Of a DNA stretch of 64,000 nucleotides, positions 1 to 8,490 are shown one piece after another; within the stretch, counting starts at the first letter, position 1, and each line of letters begins with the position of its first letter. Source of the DNA: Chryseobacterium sp. G0186. Its GTDB lineage: Bacteria > Bacteroidota > Bacteroidia > Flavobacteriales > Weeksellaceae. The translations under genes and the position numbers were made by a program. A model generated the notes under the pieces. That model was not told where the DNA came from, searched no databases, and saw only the letters and a program-made list of their open reading frames with translations. The stretch covers positions 248,001 to 312,000 of the forward strand of contig NZ_CP033918.1 in the NCBI RefSeq assembly GCF_003815675.1, written 5' to 3'.

Positions 1-2
1 AA

Positions 3-77
3 CAGCTTGTCAGCAAAAAAGTTTTTAAAATTGATTTTTACAATGATAAAGCCGGAACCCTTATGGTGAAAGAATAA
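3..77 (+). CDS. C-terminal end of a protein entering from the left edge (partial)
   Basis: An open frame runs from the first complete codon to a TAA at 75-77 and encodes about 24 residues ending in DKAGTLMVKE. The start lies outside the window. The fragment is too short to assign a family. The alternative is chance open sequence, but the position ahead of the tRNA promoter and the mixed amino-acid composition fit the tail of a real gene. Confidence 0.45.
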   Translation, partial: QLVSKKVFKIDFYNDKAGTLMVKE

Positions 78-187
78 ATCAATTGATATTCAGTTTATTT
101 ACTAAACTTTTTTTCTTTGAAATAACATTGATAACCGTTCTGGTCATCACCGAAATACCCATAAATACTAATTTTATTAAAAAATAT

Positions 188-218
188 TTTGTCAGTAATA
201 AAAAAGTTTCTATATTTG
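188..218 (+). promoter_or_regulatory. Promoter of the tRNA-Ser gene
   Basis: TTTG at 188-191, a 19-bp spacer and TATATTTG at 211-218 match the Bacteroidota housekeeping promoter consensus (TTTG-N19-TAnnTTTG). The predicted start is near 225, about 28 bp before the mature tRNA. Confidence 0.7.
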
Positions 219-252
219 CACCACTGAAAACAACGATACTATCGGAGTTTAA

Positions 253-337
253 GGAGAGATGGCAGAGTGGTCGATTGCGATAGTCTTGAAAACTATTGAC
301 TGTAACAGGTCCGGGGGTTCGAATCCCTCTCTCTCCG
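253..337 (+). tRNA. tRNA-Ser (anticodon TGA)
   Basis: The 85-nt sequence folds as a class II tRNA. The acceptor stem is GGAGAGA (253-259) with TCTCTCC (330-336), and the discriminator base is G337, as usual for serine. The anticodon loop CTTGAAA sits between ATAGT and ACTAT and gives anticodon TGA. The T-arm is 313-329 with loop TTCGAAT. An extended variable arm lies between the anticodon stem and the T-arm. CCA is not encoded. Confidence 0.95.
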
Positions 338-362
338 CGAGTGGGAAACCAAAATAAGCTAG

Positions 363-399
363 AGCGCTGTAAACATCAATGTTTACAGCGCTTTTTTTT
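363..399 (+). terminator. Intrinsic terminator after tRNA-Ser
   Basis: A perfect 14-bp inverted repeat (363-376 with 379-392, loop CA) is followed by a run of T. The spacing behind the tRNA gives a short monocistronic transcript. Confidence 0.85.
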
Positions 400-790
400 A
401 GTGCTAGTATCAAAAAAAATCAAAATAGGTCACGATTTTACTCTCGGAACATAAGAGTAGTATAAATCTCTCTGAAACATACGTAGAAATTCCTGAATTG
501 GAAATACAAAATTTCTGATATTGATATTACAAAGATAGATCCCGTTTTCATAGTTGATTATGGTTTTCGGCTTCGAAGTGTACGTAAATGTGGAAACAAT
601 ACTGATGAAGTAGATTAAAGCTTCAAAAAAATCATCTTTTCAGTTTTTATATAAAGAATAATTTCTTTATGAGTTAAAGGCAGGTGCAATATTCTTATTT
701 AAAAATAGCATATTATTTGTAGCTTTTTAAAAAGAACAAATGGAAAAAGCAGCTAAAAAAAAGATTCGTCCCTTACAGAAACAAAACCGC
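400..790. other. Gene-free stretch, no recognisable feature
   Basis: All frames are interrupted by stops. Short open pieces around 515-615 could be a decayed gene, but I recognise nothing in them. No hairpin or promoter stands out. Confidence 0.4.
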
Positions 791-1486
791 CTATTTAACT
801 CCAATAGGAGGGGCAAGTTTCGTTGCCATCTGGTCAGCCGTTTTAATCAGTTTTACTGAATCTTCTATATAGAATGTTTTCAAGATTTTATTGTTCGAAA
901 TATCCAGTTCCTTTATTGATGTTTCCAGTAGATACAATTGTACTAATTCTTTATTTTTTGATAGATCAAGTTTGACGAGCTTTTTACATCCATCAAGATT
1001 AAGCGTGTAAAGTACAGGGAATTTTTTGGTGTCGAGGTCAGTAAATAAATTATCCTGTAAATAGATGTCCTCTATATATTGTGAGTTTAGCTCTATTTTG
1101 GTTAATCCCAATCTGAAAGCGTAAATTCCTTTTAAATTAACCAAACCTTTTAAATTCAGAACTCCAATTTTATTGTTATCACCTATATAAAGATTTTCAA
1201 GCTTTGTTAGTTTGTTTACAAGGGTGAAATCTGAAATATTATTCTTTCGCAGATTAAGTTCTGTCAAACTCTCAAAGTGTTCAAGACCGCTTAAATCAGA
1301 AATATTTTTTTCGTCCAGTTTCAATTCGGTTACAGTATTTATTTCTGAAACTTCCAGTTTTCCGTTATGATTTTGATCAAATTGCTGCAATAGAGCTGTT
1401 TTGAGATTGTTGTCCTTAATGGAAATTTCCTGCGCAGCGGTAGTGATGGATAGAACTATTGCAAGAGTGGATATAATTTTAGTCAT
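791..1486 (-). CDS. Secreted leucine-rich-repeat protein with an EF-hand-like loop
   Basis: A 231-residue protein of unknown cellular role. The start at 1486 is preferred over the upstream ATG at 1540 because it places a clean signal peptide (about residues 1-19, ending TTAAQ) at the N-terminus. Residues 36-48 contain FDQNHNGKLEVSEI, a DxNxNGxL-type EF-hand or dockerin-like calcium loop. Irregular leucine-rich repeats of the LxxLxLxxNxI type follow to about residue 215 and should form a solenoid for protein binding. There is no type IX C-terminal sorting domain and no membrane segment after the signal peptide. It stands alone. Related Bacteroidota proteins pair short EF loops with LRRs at the cell surface; the ligand cannot be read from the sequence. 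Confidence 0.75.
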   Translation of the reverse strand: MTKIISTLAIVLSITTAAQEISIKDNNLKTALLQQFDQNHNGKLEVSEINTVTELKLDEKNISDLSGLEHFESLTELNLRKNNISDFTLVNKLTKLENLYIGDNNKIGVLNLKGLVNLKGIYAFRLGLTKIELNSQYIEDIYLQDNLFTDLDTKKFPVLYTLNLDGCKKLVKLDLSKNKELVQLYLLETSIKELDISNNKILKTFYIEDSVKLIKTADQMATKLAPPIGVK

Positions 1487-1897
1487 TTTTGAAATATTTT
1501 TTATAAAAACCTGGAAGTTCGATAGATAATTTTTTGGCAAACTTTAAGTAAATTCTACAATGATTATTAATAATCAAAGCTCTGTCGCTTTTATAAAATT
1601 ATTGATTATTGGGTTATTGGTTTTCATTTTTTATCGATCTCAAATCTACAAAAGTTTGTATAAATCTATATCATAATATGTAGAAATAAAACAGGATCAA
1701 ATGAAAATCATGGACGGTCATATATCCTAACCTCTACCTCTTTCAACTGCTTAATATGTTATTGTTTACGAATTTTTTAACCTCTTCATTTCTCTTAACA
1801 ATCAACAGAGATAGAGTAAACAACAAAAAAAATATGCATTAGCGTGAATTTTTTTTGCATTATGACCCCAGTCATAACTCAAACTCCTATGTAGTAT

Positions 1898-1972
1898 TAT
1901 ATTTGAATACTTGAAAATTCATTTTTCGAACAAAATTTTTTTTTACCTCCTAATGATCTGGGAGTTTTTTTT
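1898..1972 (+). ncRNA. Possible short transcript (promoter-like box plus terminator)
   Basis: TATATTTG at 1898-1905 is followed about 40 bp later by a small hairpin (CTCCTA 1947-1952 with TGGGAG 1959-1964) and a T8 run. No obvious -33 element is present and no ORF lies between. The roughly 60-nt RNA is inferred only from this spacing. Confidence 0.25.
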
Positions 1973-2047
1973 ATGTACTTTTTAATCGGTAGTACATGCA
2001 AACTTTTTTGAGTATAAATAAATGTTAGCATTGAATATACAATAATT

Positions 2048-2094
2048 CTTAGCTTTGGATCTTGGGTTTGGTATGTAATCCAGAGAAAGCTAAG
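2048..2094 (+). promoter_or_regulatory. Hairpin in the 5' leader of the Crp/Fnr gene
   Basis: CTTAGCTTT (2048-2056) pairs perfectly with AAAGCTAAG (2086-2094). Inside it, GGAT (2057-2060) pairs with ATCC (2078-2081), with a 4-nt bulge on the 3' side. There is no T-tract after it, so it is not a terminator. It could be an operator or mRNA structure 22 bp before the start codon. Confidence 0.5.
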
Positions 2095-2116
2095 AAGAAA
2101 ATAAAAAGATGATGAA

Positions 2117-2704
2117 ATGATTGACGTATTTGAAAATTATCTATACTCAACAAAAGAGCTCTCAGCAGAGGAAATCAGTTTTTCTTTGAAGTTCTTCAAG
2201 CCGATGCGCTTAAAAAAAGGTGAGTTTTTTATCTCGCAGGGTGAAACCTGCCGTTATATAGGATTTATTGTTAATGGTGCAGTAAAAGCATATGCGACCG
2301 ATGCTGAGGGAAAGGAAAATGTAACCTGCTTAAAATTTGAAAATGAATTTGTAACATCTTTTTCGGAGTTTATGCTTCAGGAAAAATCAGGACGGAGTAT
2401 CAGAACTATTGAAGATAGTGTAATGTACAAAATAAGTTACCCGGACTATCAGTATCTGCTTAGTGAGGTAACCGCATGGAATAGGGTTATAAAACTCGTG
2501 ATGCAACAGGAGTTTAGCCAAAAAGAACGATATATGCTGAATTACAATAATCGGTCATCTGTGGATAAATACCTTCATGTTCTTTCTAATGAGCCGATGC
2601 TGATACAACGTGTAACAACCCAAGATCTGGCATCATACCTGGGCATCACCCAACGATCACTCACACGGGCAAAGGGGCAGATACATAGACCCAGTGTATT
2701 ATAG
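2117..2704 (+). CDS. Crp/Fnr family transcriptional regulator
   Basis: A 195-residue cytoplasmic regulator. Residues about 15-115 form the cyclic-nucleotide-binding-like beta roll (GEFFISQGETCRYIGFIVNG), and a long dimerisation helix follows. A winged HTH starts near residue 165 (TTQDLASYLGITQRSLTRAK). The family is common in Flavobacteriia and usually responds to unknown small molecules rather than cAMP, because the canonical phosphate-binding residues are missing. The C-terminus is a few residues shorter than in many relatives. The MBL-fold hydrolase begins 18 bp downstream, so the two are probably co-transcribed and the hydrolase may be its target or may act on its signal. Confidence 0.85.
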   Translation: MIDVFENYLYSTKELSAEEISFSLKFFKPMRLKKGEFFISQGETCRYIGFIVNGAVKAYATDAEGKENVTCLKFENEFVTSFSEFMLQEKSGRSIRTIEDSVMYKISYPDYQYLLSEVTAWNRVIKLVMQQEFSQKERYMLNYNNRSSVDKYLHVLSNEPMLIQRVTTQDLASYLGITQRSLTRAKGQIHRPSVL

Positions 2705-2722
2705 GACAAATGTCCTTATAAA

Positions 2723-3445
2723 ATGCTGGGTAGTGGCATAGATTTGCAGAAAAAAATGCTACATCCAATTGCTCCGGAAGTTTTCCAGATTTCATTAATG
2801 CCGCGAAACAGCATCAATTGCTATATTATTGAAGGGGTTCTGGTAGACTCAGGAATACGGAGCTCATATAAGACTGTAAAGAAAGCTATTCAGAAAATTC
2901 CAGTTTATGAGCATGTACTGACACATGCTCATGCTGACCATCAGGGCTGTAGTGATCAGATATGTGCTGAATTTGAGATACCCTTACTCTGCCATCCCAA
3001 CGAAGTTTTAAGAACTGAAACAGGTATGGCAACTCAGGATTATCCTCATCCACAGCACTGGATAGCCAAATTTCAGCAAAAGTATTGGGCAGGTCAGGGA
3101 CATAAAGTCGAACGTACAATTGTTGAAAACGATATGATAGGAAACTTTAGGGTTTTAGAAACACCAGGACATTCGGCGGGTCACATATCTTTGTTTCGTG
3201 AGCGGGATGGTGTTCTGATAATCGGTGATGTGGCAACTAACATGAACCTGCTCACAACGGCCATTGGTTTGAGGCTTCCGCCCAATATATTTACATCAGA
3301 CCAAAAGCGTAACATCCAATCACTTCAGAAATTAGCAGAACTCAATCCGTCTATTATCTGTTTCGGTCACGGACCTGTATTGCGAAATACGGCCCAAAAA
3401 TTTGAACGATTTGTAGCTAAATGCAGCTTGGCTATTGAAAAATAG
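2723..3445 (+). CDS. MBL-fold metallo-hydrolase
   Basis: A 240-residue metallo-beta-lactamase-fold enzyme. The HxHxDH motif is His68-Ala-His70-Ala-Asp72-His73, followed by His150 (TPGHSAGH), Asp169 (IIGDV) and His216 (CFGHGP). The full dinuclear metal site is therefore present. Such enzymes hydrolyse thioesters, lactones or other esters, and the substrate here is not predictable. There is no signal peptide, so it acts in the cytoplasm. The start at 2723 lies in the same short spacer as the preceding regulator stop. An alternative ATG at 2756 would remove 11 N-terminal residues that are not part of the fold. It probably forms a two-gene unit with the Crp/Fnr gene. Confidence 0.85.
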   Translation: MLGSGIDLQKKMLHPIAPEVFQISLMPRNSINCYIIEGVLVDSGIRSSYKTVKKAIQKIPVYEHVLTHAHADHQGCSDQICAEFEIPLLCHPNEVLRTETGMATQDYPHPQHWIAKFQQKYWAGQGHKVERTIVENDMIGNFRVLETPGHSAGHISLFRERDGVLIIGDVATNMNLLTTAIGLRLPPNIFTSDQKRNIQSLQKLAELNPSIICFGHGPVLRNTAQKFERFVAKCSLAIEK

Positions 3446-3565
3446 TTACTGCTGTATATATAAGGTTTAAATATGAAGACAATGATTTTATTTGTAATAT
3501 TTTTGATCAAAAACTTTTAAATTTAAATCTTACAACATTTTTTATCAAGATTATCCAGAAAGATG

Positions 3566-3573
3566 TATATTTG
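3566..3573 (+). promoter_or_regulatory. -7 element of the aspartokinase leader transcript
   Basis: TATATTTG matches the Bacteroidota -7 box. The -33 region (T-rich, about 3538-3543) is weak. It predicts a start near 3580, just ahead of the leader ORF at 3591. Confidence 0.5.
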
Positions 3574-3590
3574 CCCAGCAAAAAAAGAAA

Positions 3591-3647
3591 ATGATATTAT
3601 CTAACTTAAAAAAAGGAAAGAAACAGTACTTACGCCCAACGTCGTGA
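3591..3647 (+). CDS. Putative 18-residue leader peptide of the aspartokinase attenuator
   Basis: ATG at 3591 opens a short ORF, MILSNLKKGKKQYLRPTS, ending at TGA 3645-3647. Four of its 18 residues are lysine (codons AAA AAA GGA AAG AAA). Its start region (GAAAATGA, 3587-3594) is perfectly complementary to TCATTTTC (3649-3656) just after its stop. Its last bases (GTCGTGA, 3641-3647) are complementary to the terminator hairpin. That is how attenuator leader peptides are built: ribosome position decides which hairpin forms. Which amino acid or ligand is sensed is open. Lysine would be sensible for aspartokinase, but the lysines are not as dense as in classical leaders. Confidence 0.55.
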   Translation: MILSNLKKGKKQYLRPTS

Positions 3648-3715
3648 GTCATTTTCCTATTGGTTAGAAATCAAATACATCAGGAGCTTGTCATCACGAC
3701 AAGCTCTTTTTTTTT
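3641..3715 (+). promoter_or_regulatory. Transcription attenuator (terminator with alternative pairing) before aspartokinase
   Basis: The terminator stem is GAGCTTGTC (3684-3692) with GACAAGCTC (3698-3706), followed by T9 (3707-3715), and it lies 28 bp upstream of the aspartokinase start. TCACGAC (3694-3700), which forms its loop and the first part of its 3' arm, is perfectly complementary to GTCGTGA (3641-3647) at the leader ORF stop. The two pairings exclude each other, so 3641-3647 can serve as an antiterminator strand. Confidence 0.65.
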
Positions 3716-3743
3716 GAAAAAAATGTTAAAAATTTAATATAGT

Positions 3744-5063
3744 ATGAAAGTATTGAAATTTGGCGGGACTTCAGTAGGAAGCCCAGAAAGAATCGAACAG
3801 TTATTACCCATTATCAGATCTCAGGCATCAGACAAGCACCTGGTTGTTTTATCAGCTGTGTCTGGTACTACAAACGATTTGGTGAAATTATCTGAGCTAT
3901 ACGAAAGCAAGGATATTGAAGCAGCCTACAAACATATTGATGTACTATTCCAGAAATATAAAAAGTTTGTAAATGAACTCTTTAAAACAGAAAAAGGAAT
4001 CTTAGAAGCTTTAGCTTTTATTGAAAAAATTTTTGATTTGTTTTACCAATTCAAACATAAAAATTTCACTTCCAGTGCAGAACGTATTATCCTTGCGCAA
4101 GGGGAGATTATTTCAACAACTCTGTTCCACTTACACCTAAAGGAAAAAGACGTTTCTTCTGTATTACTTTCAGCATTGGATTTTATGGTAATTGATGAAG
4201 ATAAGGAACCTAATATTGATGAAATCAGAAAACAATTGGTTATGGAAATTGCAAAATACCCGAAAGAAACCTTATTTATTACTCAAGGGTATATATGCAG
4301 AAATGCTCAGGGTGAAATCGATAACCTGCAAAGAGGAGGTTCAGATTATACTGCCTCATTACTTGGAGCATCATTACAGGCAGAGGAAATCCAGATCTGG
4401 ACAGATATCGATGGATTCCACAATAATGATCCGAGATATGTCCAGAATACAAAGTCCATAGCCAGAATGAGTTTTGATGAAGCAGCAGAATTATCATATT
4501 TCGGTGCTAAAATTCTTCATCCCCAAAGTGTTTTTCCTGCAATGAAATATAATGTTCCTGTAAGGTTATTGGATACAATGAACCCATCGGCAGCCGGAAC
4601 ATTAATTTCGGGAGAAATAACCAACCAAAATCAGATGGTGGCCATTGCCGCTAAGGATGGGATTACGGCAATCCGTATTCAATCTTCCCGTATGCTGATG
4701 GCCTATGGTTTCTTGAGAAAGGTCTTTGAAGTTTTTGAACGCTACAAAACACCCATCGATATGATAACTACTTCTGAAGTGGCAGTTTCGCTTACCATTG
4801 ACCAAACAGATAACCTTTCTGAAATTGTAAGAGAACTAAACTCATTTTCAGCAGTTGAAATCGATAGTGAACAATCCATTATATGCATTGTCGGAGACTT
4901 CAGAAAAAATAATCACGGATATGCAACCATTGTCTCTGAAGCGGTAAAGCATATTCCCATACGTATGATTTCTTATGGCGGGAGTGAAAATAATATTTCA
5001 TTACTAGTTCCCTCTGTCTTTAAAGTAGAAGCATTGCGATCACTGCATAACAGGTTGTTTTAG
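3744..5063 (+). CDS. Aspartate kinase (monofunctional)
   Basis: It phosphorylates aspartate in the first step of lysine, threonine, methionine and isoleucine synthesis (EC 2.7.2.4). The 439 residues match the length of monofunctional aspartokinases. The N-terminus KFGGTSVG (4-11) is the family signature, the nucleotide and aspartate region includes RGGSDYTAS (about 196-204), and two ACT-type regulatory segments occupy about 300-439. The fused homoserine dehydrogenase of ThrA/MetL is absent, so it could be lysC or a thrA-like kinase; I leave the symbol empty. The attenuator directly upstream suggests control by an end product or by translation status, in addition to the allosteric ACT domains. 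Confidence 0.93.
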   Translation: MKVLKFGGTSVGSPERIEQLLPIIRSQASDKHLVVLSAVSGTTNDLVKLSELYESKDIEAAYKHIDVLFQKYKKFVNELFKTEKGILEALAFIEKIFDLFYQFKHKNFTSSAERIILAQGEIISTTLFHLHLKEKDVSSVLLSALDFMVIDEDKEPNIDEIRKQLVMEIAKYPKETLFITQGYICRNAQGEIDNLQRGGSDYTASLLGASLQAEEIQIWTDIDGFHNNDPRYVQNTKSIARMSFDEAAELSYFGAKILHPQSVFPAMKYNVPVRLLDTMNPSAAGTLISGEITNQNQMVAIAAKDGITAIRIQSSRMLMAYGFLRKVFEVFERYKTPIDMITTSEVAVSLTIDQTDNLSEIVRELNSFSAVEIDSEQSIICIVGDFRKNNHGYATIVSEAVKHIPIRMISYGGSENNISLLVPSVFKVEALRSLHNRLF

Positions 5064-5077
5064 AAAATAAACAGAAA

Positions 5078-5206
5078 ATGAAGACTGTGAAAAAATGTAA
5101 GTTTGATTCTAATGGGGCAATATTAAAATGTACCACAAAAATCCAGTTTTCCATAAACAGTGATGTATATGGCATGAACATTGTGAATGTTACTGTAGGT
5201 TTTTAA
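5078..5206 (+). CDS. Possible 42-residue small protein
   Basis: ATG 5078 to TAA 5204-5206 encodes a short basic peptide beginning MKTVKKCKFDSNGAILKC, with two cysteines ten residues apart and a beta-rich C-terminal half. It lies 14 bp after aspartokinase and 54 bp before a terminator, so it would be transcribed. There is no purine-rich ribosome site. I recognise no family, and it may be a chance ORF. Confidence 0.35.
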   Translation: MKTVKKCKFDSNGAILKCTTKIQFSINSDVYGMNIVNVTVGF

Positions 5207-5260
5207 GAGAAAACTTGTTTAACACCCCATCACTTTACTTATAATTCATTTTGAAATTTT

Positions 5261-5287
5261 ACCTCCCTATTGACACGGGAGGTTTTT
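5261..5287 (+). terminator. Intrinsic terminator
   Basis: ACCTCCC (5261-5267) pairs with GGGAGGT (5277-5283), followed by T5. It ends the aspartokinase transcript. Confidence 0.75.
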
Positions 5288-5356
5288 ATTAATTTTTAGT
5301 TTCACAAAAGCCACATTTTGGATTTAAACTAAGTCTTCTTTTCCATATAAACGAGA

Positions 5357-5387
5357 GCTTCTTTCTTTCTTTCTTTCTTTCTTTCTT
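5357..5387. repeat. Tetranucleotide microsatellite (CTTT)n, about seven units
   Basis: Seven consecutive CTTT units lie in the gene-free stretch 5288-5552, roughly 165 bp before the frameshifted AraC gene. Tetranucleotide tracts of this length are prone to slippage and in other bacteria drive phase variation. Apart from it I see nothing in this stretch. Confidence 0.8.
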
Positions 5388-5552
5388 GCATCATTCAACT
5401 TCACTTGGATGATGAAAAATAACTAAATTTGAATGATATACAATGACAAAATTTAAATGGCGGCCTATAACCATAAAAGACTTTAAGATGCCAATACATC
5501 TGAAAATAGAGAAAGAGAGTAATGAATATTGAAGAAAAGCAATTGTCACAAA

Positions 5553-6391
5553 ATGCATACACCTGTTAAGTATAATAAAATTGGATTTGTTACGATTAAT
5601 AGTGATACCAATCTATCCGAACTCCTATTAGAACTGAATGGATACATGAAAATCCTTTTCTTGAAAAAAGGACAGGTTTTAATAGATTTTAATAATTATA
5701 ATATCAGTTCAGACACGCTTTTTTTGTTAATCACTCTCAGATTTTTGAGATTAAAGAGGATGATGAAATGGAGGGAATCTTATTGTATTACAGCCGTGAT
5801 TTTTATTGTGTTGAGATCAATGATTCCGAAGTGGCGTGCCATGGTATATTGTATAATAATGTTTATGAGATTCCTTCTATTACGCTGAACAAAGAAGAAT
5901 CTTTTGCTATACAAAGCATCTTCCATAATATTCAATTTGAAACCGAGCATATTGATGCTGCCAATGAAGAAATGCTTCAGCTTCTCTTAAAACAATTAAT
6001 TATAAAAGGGACCAGAATCTGGAAAATAAAGCATAATCTCAATGATAATGCCAGTAATCAGGAATTAGATTTTGTCCGGAAATTTAGCCAGTTTGTTGAG
6101 CAGAACTTCAAAACTCTTCATCATATTTCAGATTATGCCGAAATTTTATTTGTAACCCCCAAACACCTTAATAAGAAAATTACACAGTTCGGATATCAGG
6201 CTCCCAAGCAAATTATCATGGAACGTATTATTTTGGAGGCCAAAAGACTTTTAGCCCATTCGGTTTTAACAGTGAAAGAGATTGGCTATAGTTTGGGTTA
6301 TGATGATGATGCTTATTTTGTCCGGATTTTCACCAAATACTGTGGCCGGTCTCCATTGCAGTTCCGTAAACAGTATATTGCCTTACGATAG
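5553..6391 (+). pseudogene. AraC-family regulator, frameshifted at a T7 run
   Basis: The N-terminal half (from the ATG at 5553; the same frame extends back to a TTG at 5529) is a cupin-like sensor. The C-terminal half, read one frame over, ends in two AraC HTH motifs (about 6100-6385; HSVLTVKEIGYSLGYDDD, then FTKYCGRSPLQFRKQ). The frames join at CTTTTTTTG near 5720: with one extra T the sequence reads straight on through FFVNHSQIFEIKEDDEMEG. An intact protein would be about 280 residues. The alpha/beta hydrolase downstream is probably its regulatory neighbour. The change is a single base in a homopolymer, so sequencing error, slippage or decay are all possible. Confidence 0.8.
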
Positions 6392-6482
6392 GTGAAAAAA
6401 GTGCAATTATAAGAGATAAAATGTCTATAAAGGAGGATTCCCGGTAATGTAATTTTGCATTAGAAATTTAAAAAGATATCAA

Positions 6483-7436
6483 ATGCAAAAAGAATCAGAT
6501 GAATATTTATCTAAGACAATTGGATGTTCGAAACGGTTAATATCCAAAACATTACTATTATTTACACTTTTAATTTTATCAATCAAAATGAACGCACAAA
6601 GCAAAAGAGAAACTTCGCTTACCAGAGAAGAGTATATAGAAGTTGAGAAGAATGTAAAACTACACGTTACAGATTTAGGAAACGGTCCTGCAGTTGTCTT
6701 AATTCATGGTTTACCCTTGAATGATGCCATGTTTGAGTATCAATATCAGGAGTTAGTTGAAAAAGGATACAGAGTGGTTGGTATTACCCTGCGTGGATTC
6801 GGAAAATCTAGTAAACCTTTCGGTACATATGATTATAATGTATTTGCGGAGGATATTGAAGAGGTTATCAAAAAATTAAAGCTTGAAAATGTAACATTGG
6901 GTGGTTTTTCAATGGGAGGAGCTGTTGCTATACATTATGTAGCAAAATATGGAAATAAACATGTCAGCAAACTGGCTTTATTTGGTGCTGCGGCTCCAAT
7001 CTGGACCCAGAGAGATGATTATCCTTATGGTCTTCGTATAGAGGACCTTAATGGTTTGATTGCCCTTAGTAAAACAAATAGACCATTGCTCCTGCAAAAC
7101 ATCAGCAAAATTTTTGGAGCAACAGAAACGTCGATCTCACCTTAGCTCAGCAATTGGTTATTTTCAATCAATATGGAGGCTTCTCCTTATGCTACCACAC
7201 AGGGGTTGATTGCTTTACGTGATACGGACCTGAGACCGGAACTCGCTAAAATACATCTTCCTACTGTTATTTTCCACGGGGTACAGGATAAAATTGCAGA
7301 ATTTGCCCTTGCGGAACAGATGCATAAAGGAATAAAAGGTTCAAAATTGGTCCGATGTGAAAATAGTGGCCACGGATTATTTATTGAAGAACTTCAAAAA
7401 TTCAACACAGAATTGATTGAATTCCTAAAACAGTAA
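6483..7436 (+). pseudogene. Alpha/beta hydrolase interrupted by an in-frame TAG
   Basis: This is an alpha/beta-hydrolase of the haloperoxidase/esterase type with an N-terminal hydrophobic segment (about 19-38, probably a signal or anchor). The first part carries the oxyanion region (VLIHGLPLND, 72-81) and the nucleophile elbow GFSMGG (Ser143). After a TAG at 7143-7145, the same frame continues with the acid (HGVQDK) and the catalytic histidine (NSGHGLF). The codons on either side of the TAG read as normal family sequence (ISP-stop-LSNWLFSINMEASPYAT), so this is a nonsense change and not two genes. The truncated product lacks two of three catalytic residues and should be inactive. Confidence 0.85.
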
Positions 7437-7485
7437 ATCATTGTTATAACAGAATAGTAAGCTCATGAAACAAAGTTTTATGGGC

Positions 7486-8343
7486 TTATTTATTTTCCAA
7501 TTGCTTTTGAGCGATGTTGAAGTCTTTCCGAAAGCTTACCATACTGCTCCCTACATGTTTCCTGAAAAACTTATTGACATGGCTTTCGTCTGTGAAACCA
7601 AATTCATCTACAATTTCATTAATTCGGCAATCGCTGAACTTTAGACGATGTTTGATCAGCCGAAGTCGGGTTTTATTGATGTATTCCTGTAAAGTCTCTC
7701 CACATTGTTTTTTAAAGTATATGCCTAAATAAGACTCAGATATTCCAAATTTTTCCGAGATCACCGCACTTCTGAGTTGAGCCGGATTGTAGATATTGGC
7801 TTGGATGAAGTTCAGTATTTTTACAATCTTAGATCCTGATGTACTATTTATAGTGTCAGGTTTTACTGCAGAAAGATTCCTTGCGGTGATTACAATAATT
7901 GCATTGATCAGATTTCGTAATATATCTTCATTATAAGAGTCTGTATCCGTATTCACTTCCAGAATGGCATTAATAAGAGATTTGAGTACATACTTATCTT
8001 TATCATTGTTGAGGACAGATCCAACAATATTTGAAGAATAATACAAAAGACATTCAATATGATTTATACTTTTCCAGGAATAGTCTTCAATATATTTCTT
8101 TTGAAATTTTAGAACCACGAGTTCACATTCCCTATCCATTTTGAAAGTATGGGAATCATTTGGAGTAATCAAAAACAGATCACCATCTTTAAAAAGGGTA
8201 GAACTTTCATTAATAATATATGTTCCCTGACCCGATACAATATAGATGAACTGAAAAAGGTCCAGGCTGATATTGTTGATCGGGCATTCGGTGATTCGTT
8301 TATGGATGATTTCAAAATCATCGTGAAAATTAACTTTTCTCAT
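7486..8343 (-). CDS. AraC-family transcriptional regulator with cupin sensor
   Basis: The 285 residues have an N-terminal cupin fold (about 20-105; YIVSGQGTYIINESS, FLITPNDSHTF) for small-molecule sensing. The C-terminal AraC DNA-binding domain (about 185-280) has two HTH motifs (EKFGISESYLGIYFKKQCGE and VDEFGFTDESHVNKFFRKH). It is transcribed away from the old yellow enzyme gene that starts 147 bp to its right, so the two share a divergent control region and the regulator probably controls that reductase. It is intact, unlike its neighbours on both sides. Confidence 0.88.
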   Translation of the reverse strand: MRKVNFHDDFEIIHKRITECPINNISLDLFQFIYIVSGQGTYIINESSTLFKDGDLFLITPNDSHTFKMDRECELVVLKFQKKYIEDYSWKSINHIECLLYYSSNIVGSVLNNDKDKYVLKSLINAILEVNTDTDSYNEDILRNLINAIIVITARNLSAVKPDTINSTSGSKIVKILNFIQANIYNPAQLRSAVISEKFGISESYLGIYFKKQCGETLQEYINKTRLRLIKHRLKFSDCRINEIVDEFGFTDESHVNKFFRKHVGSSMVSFRKDFNIAQKQLENK

Positions 8344-8490
8344 GATATATTATTGAGTTATATATTCACCTATTGCCTCTTGCTTCCTTTTATTTGCATT
8401 ACAAAATTACTTAAATATAATGAAAATGTACCTGTAAAATGTATTTTTATCAGTATAATTTTGTGCTATTAATTTTAGATAAAAAATTTT

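Noticed and set aside
83..283. 66-codon frame over the tRNA promoter
   Set aside because: It runs into the tRNA-Ser gene and covers its promoter; composition is AT-driven with no family resemblance.
3580..3715. Lysine riboswitch before aspartokinase
   Set aside because: The leader is too short and the conserved five-helix core of the lysine riboswitch is not recognisable; a leader peptide with alternative pairings explains the structure better.
5357..5387. CRISPR or coding repeat
   Set aside because: A pure tetranucleotide tract without spacers and outside any reading frame.
8149..8472. 107-codon plus-strand ORF
   Set aside because: Mostly antisense to the AraC gene 7486-8343; the tail is AT-rich spacer.
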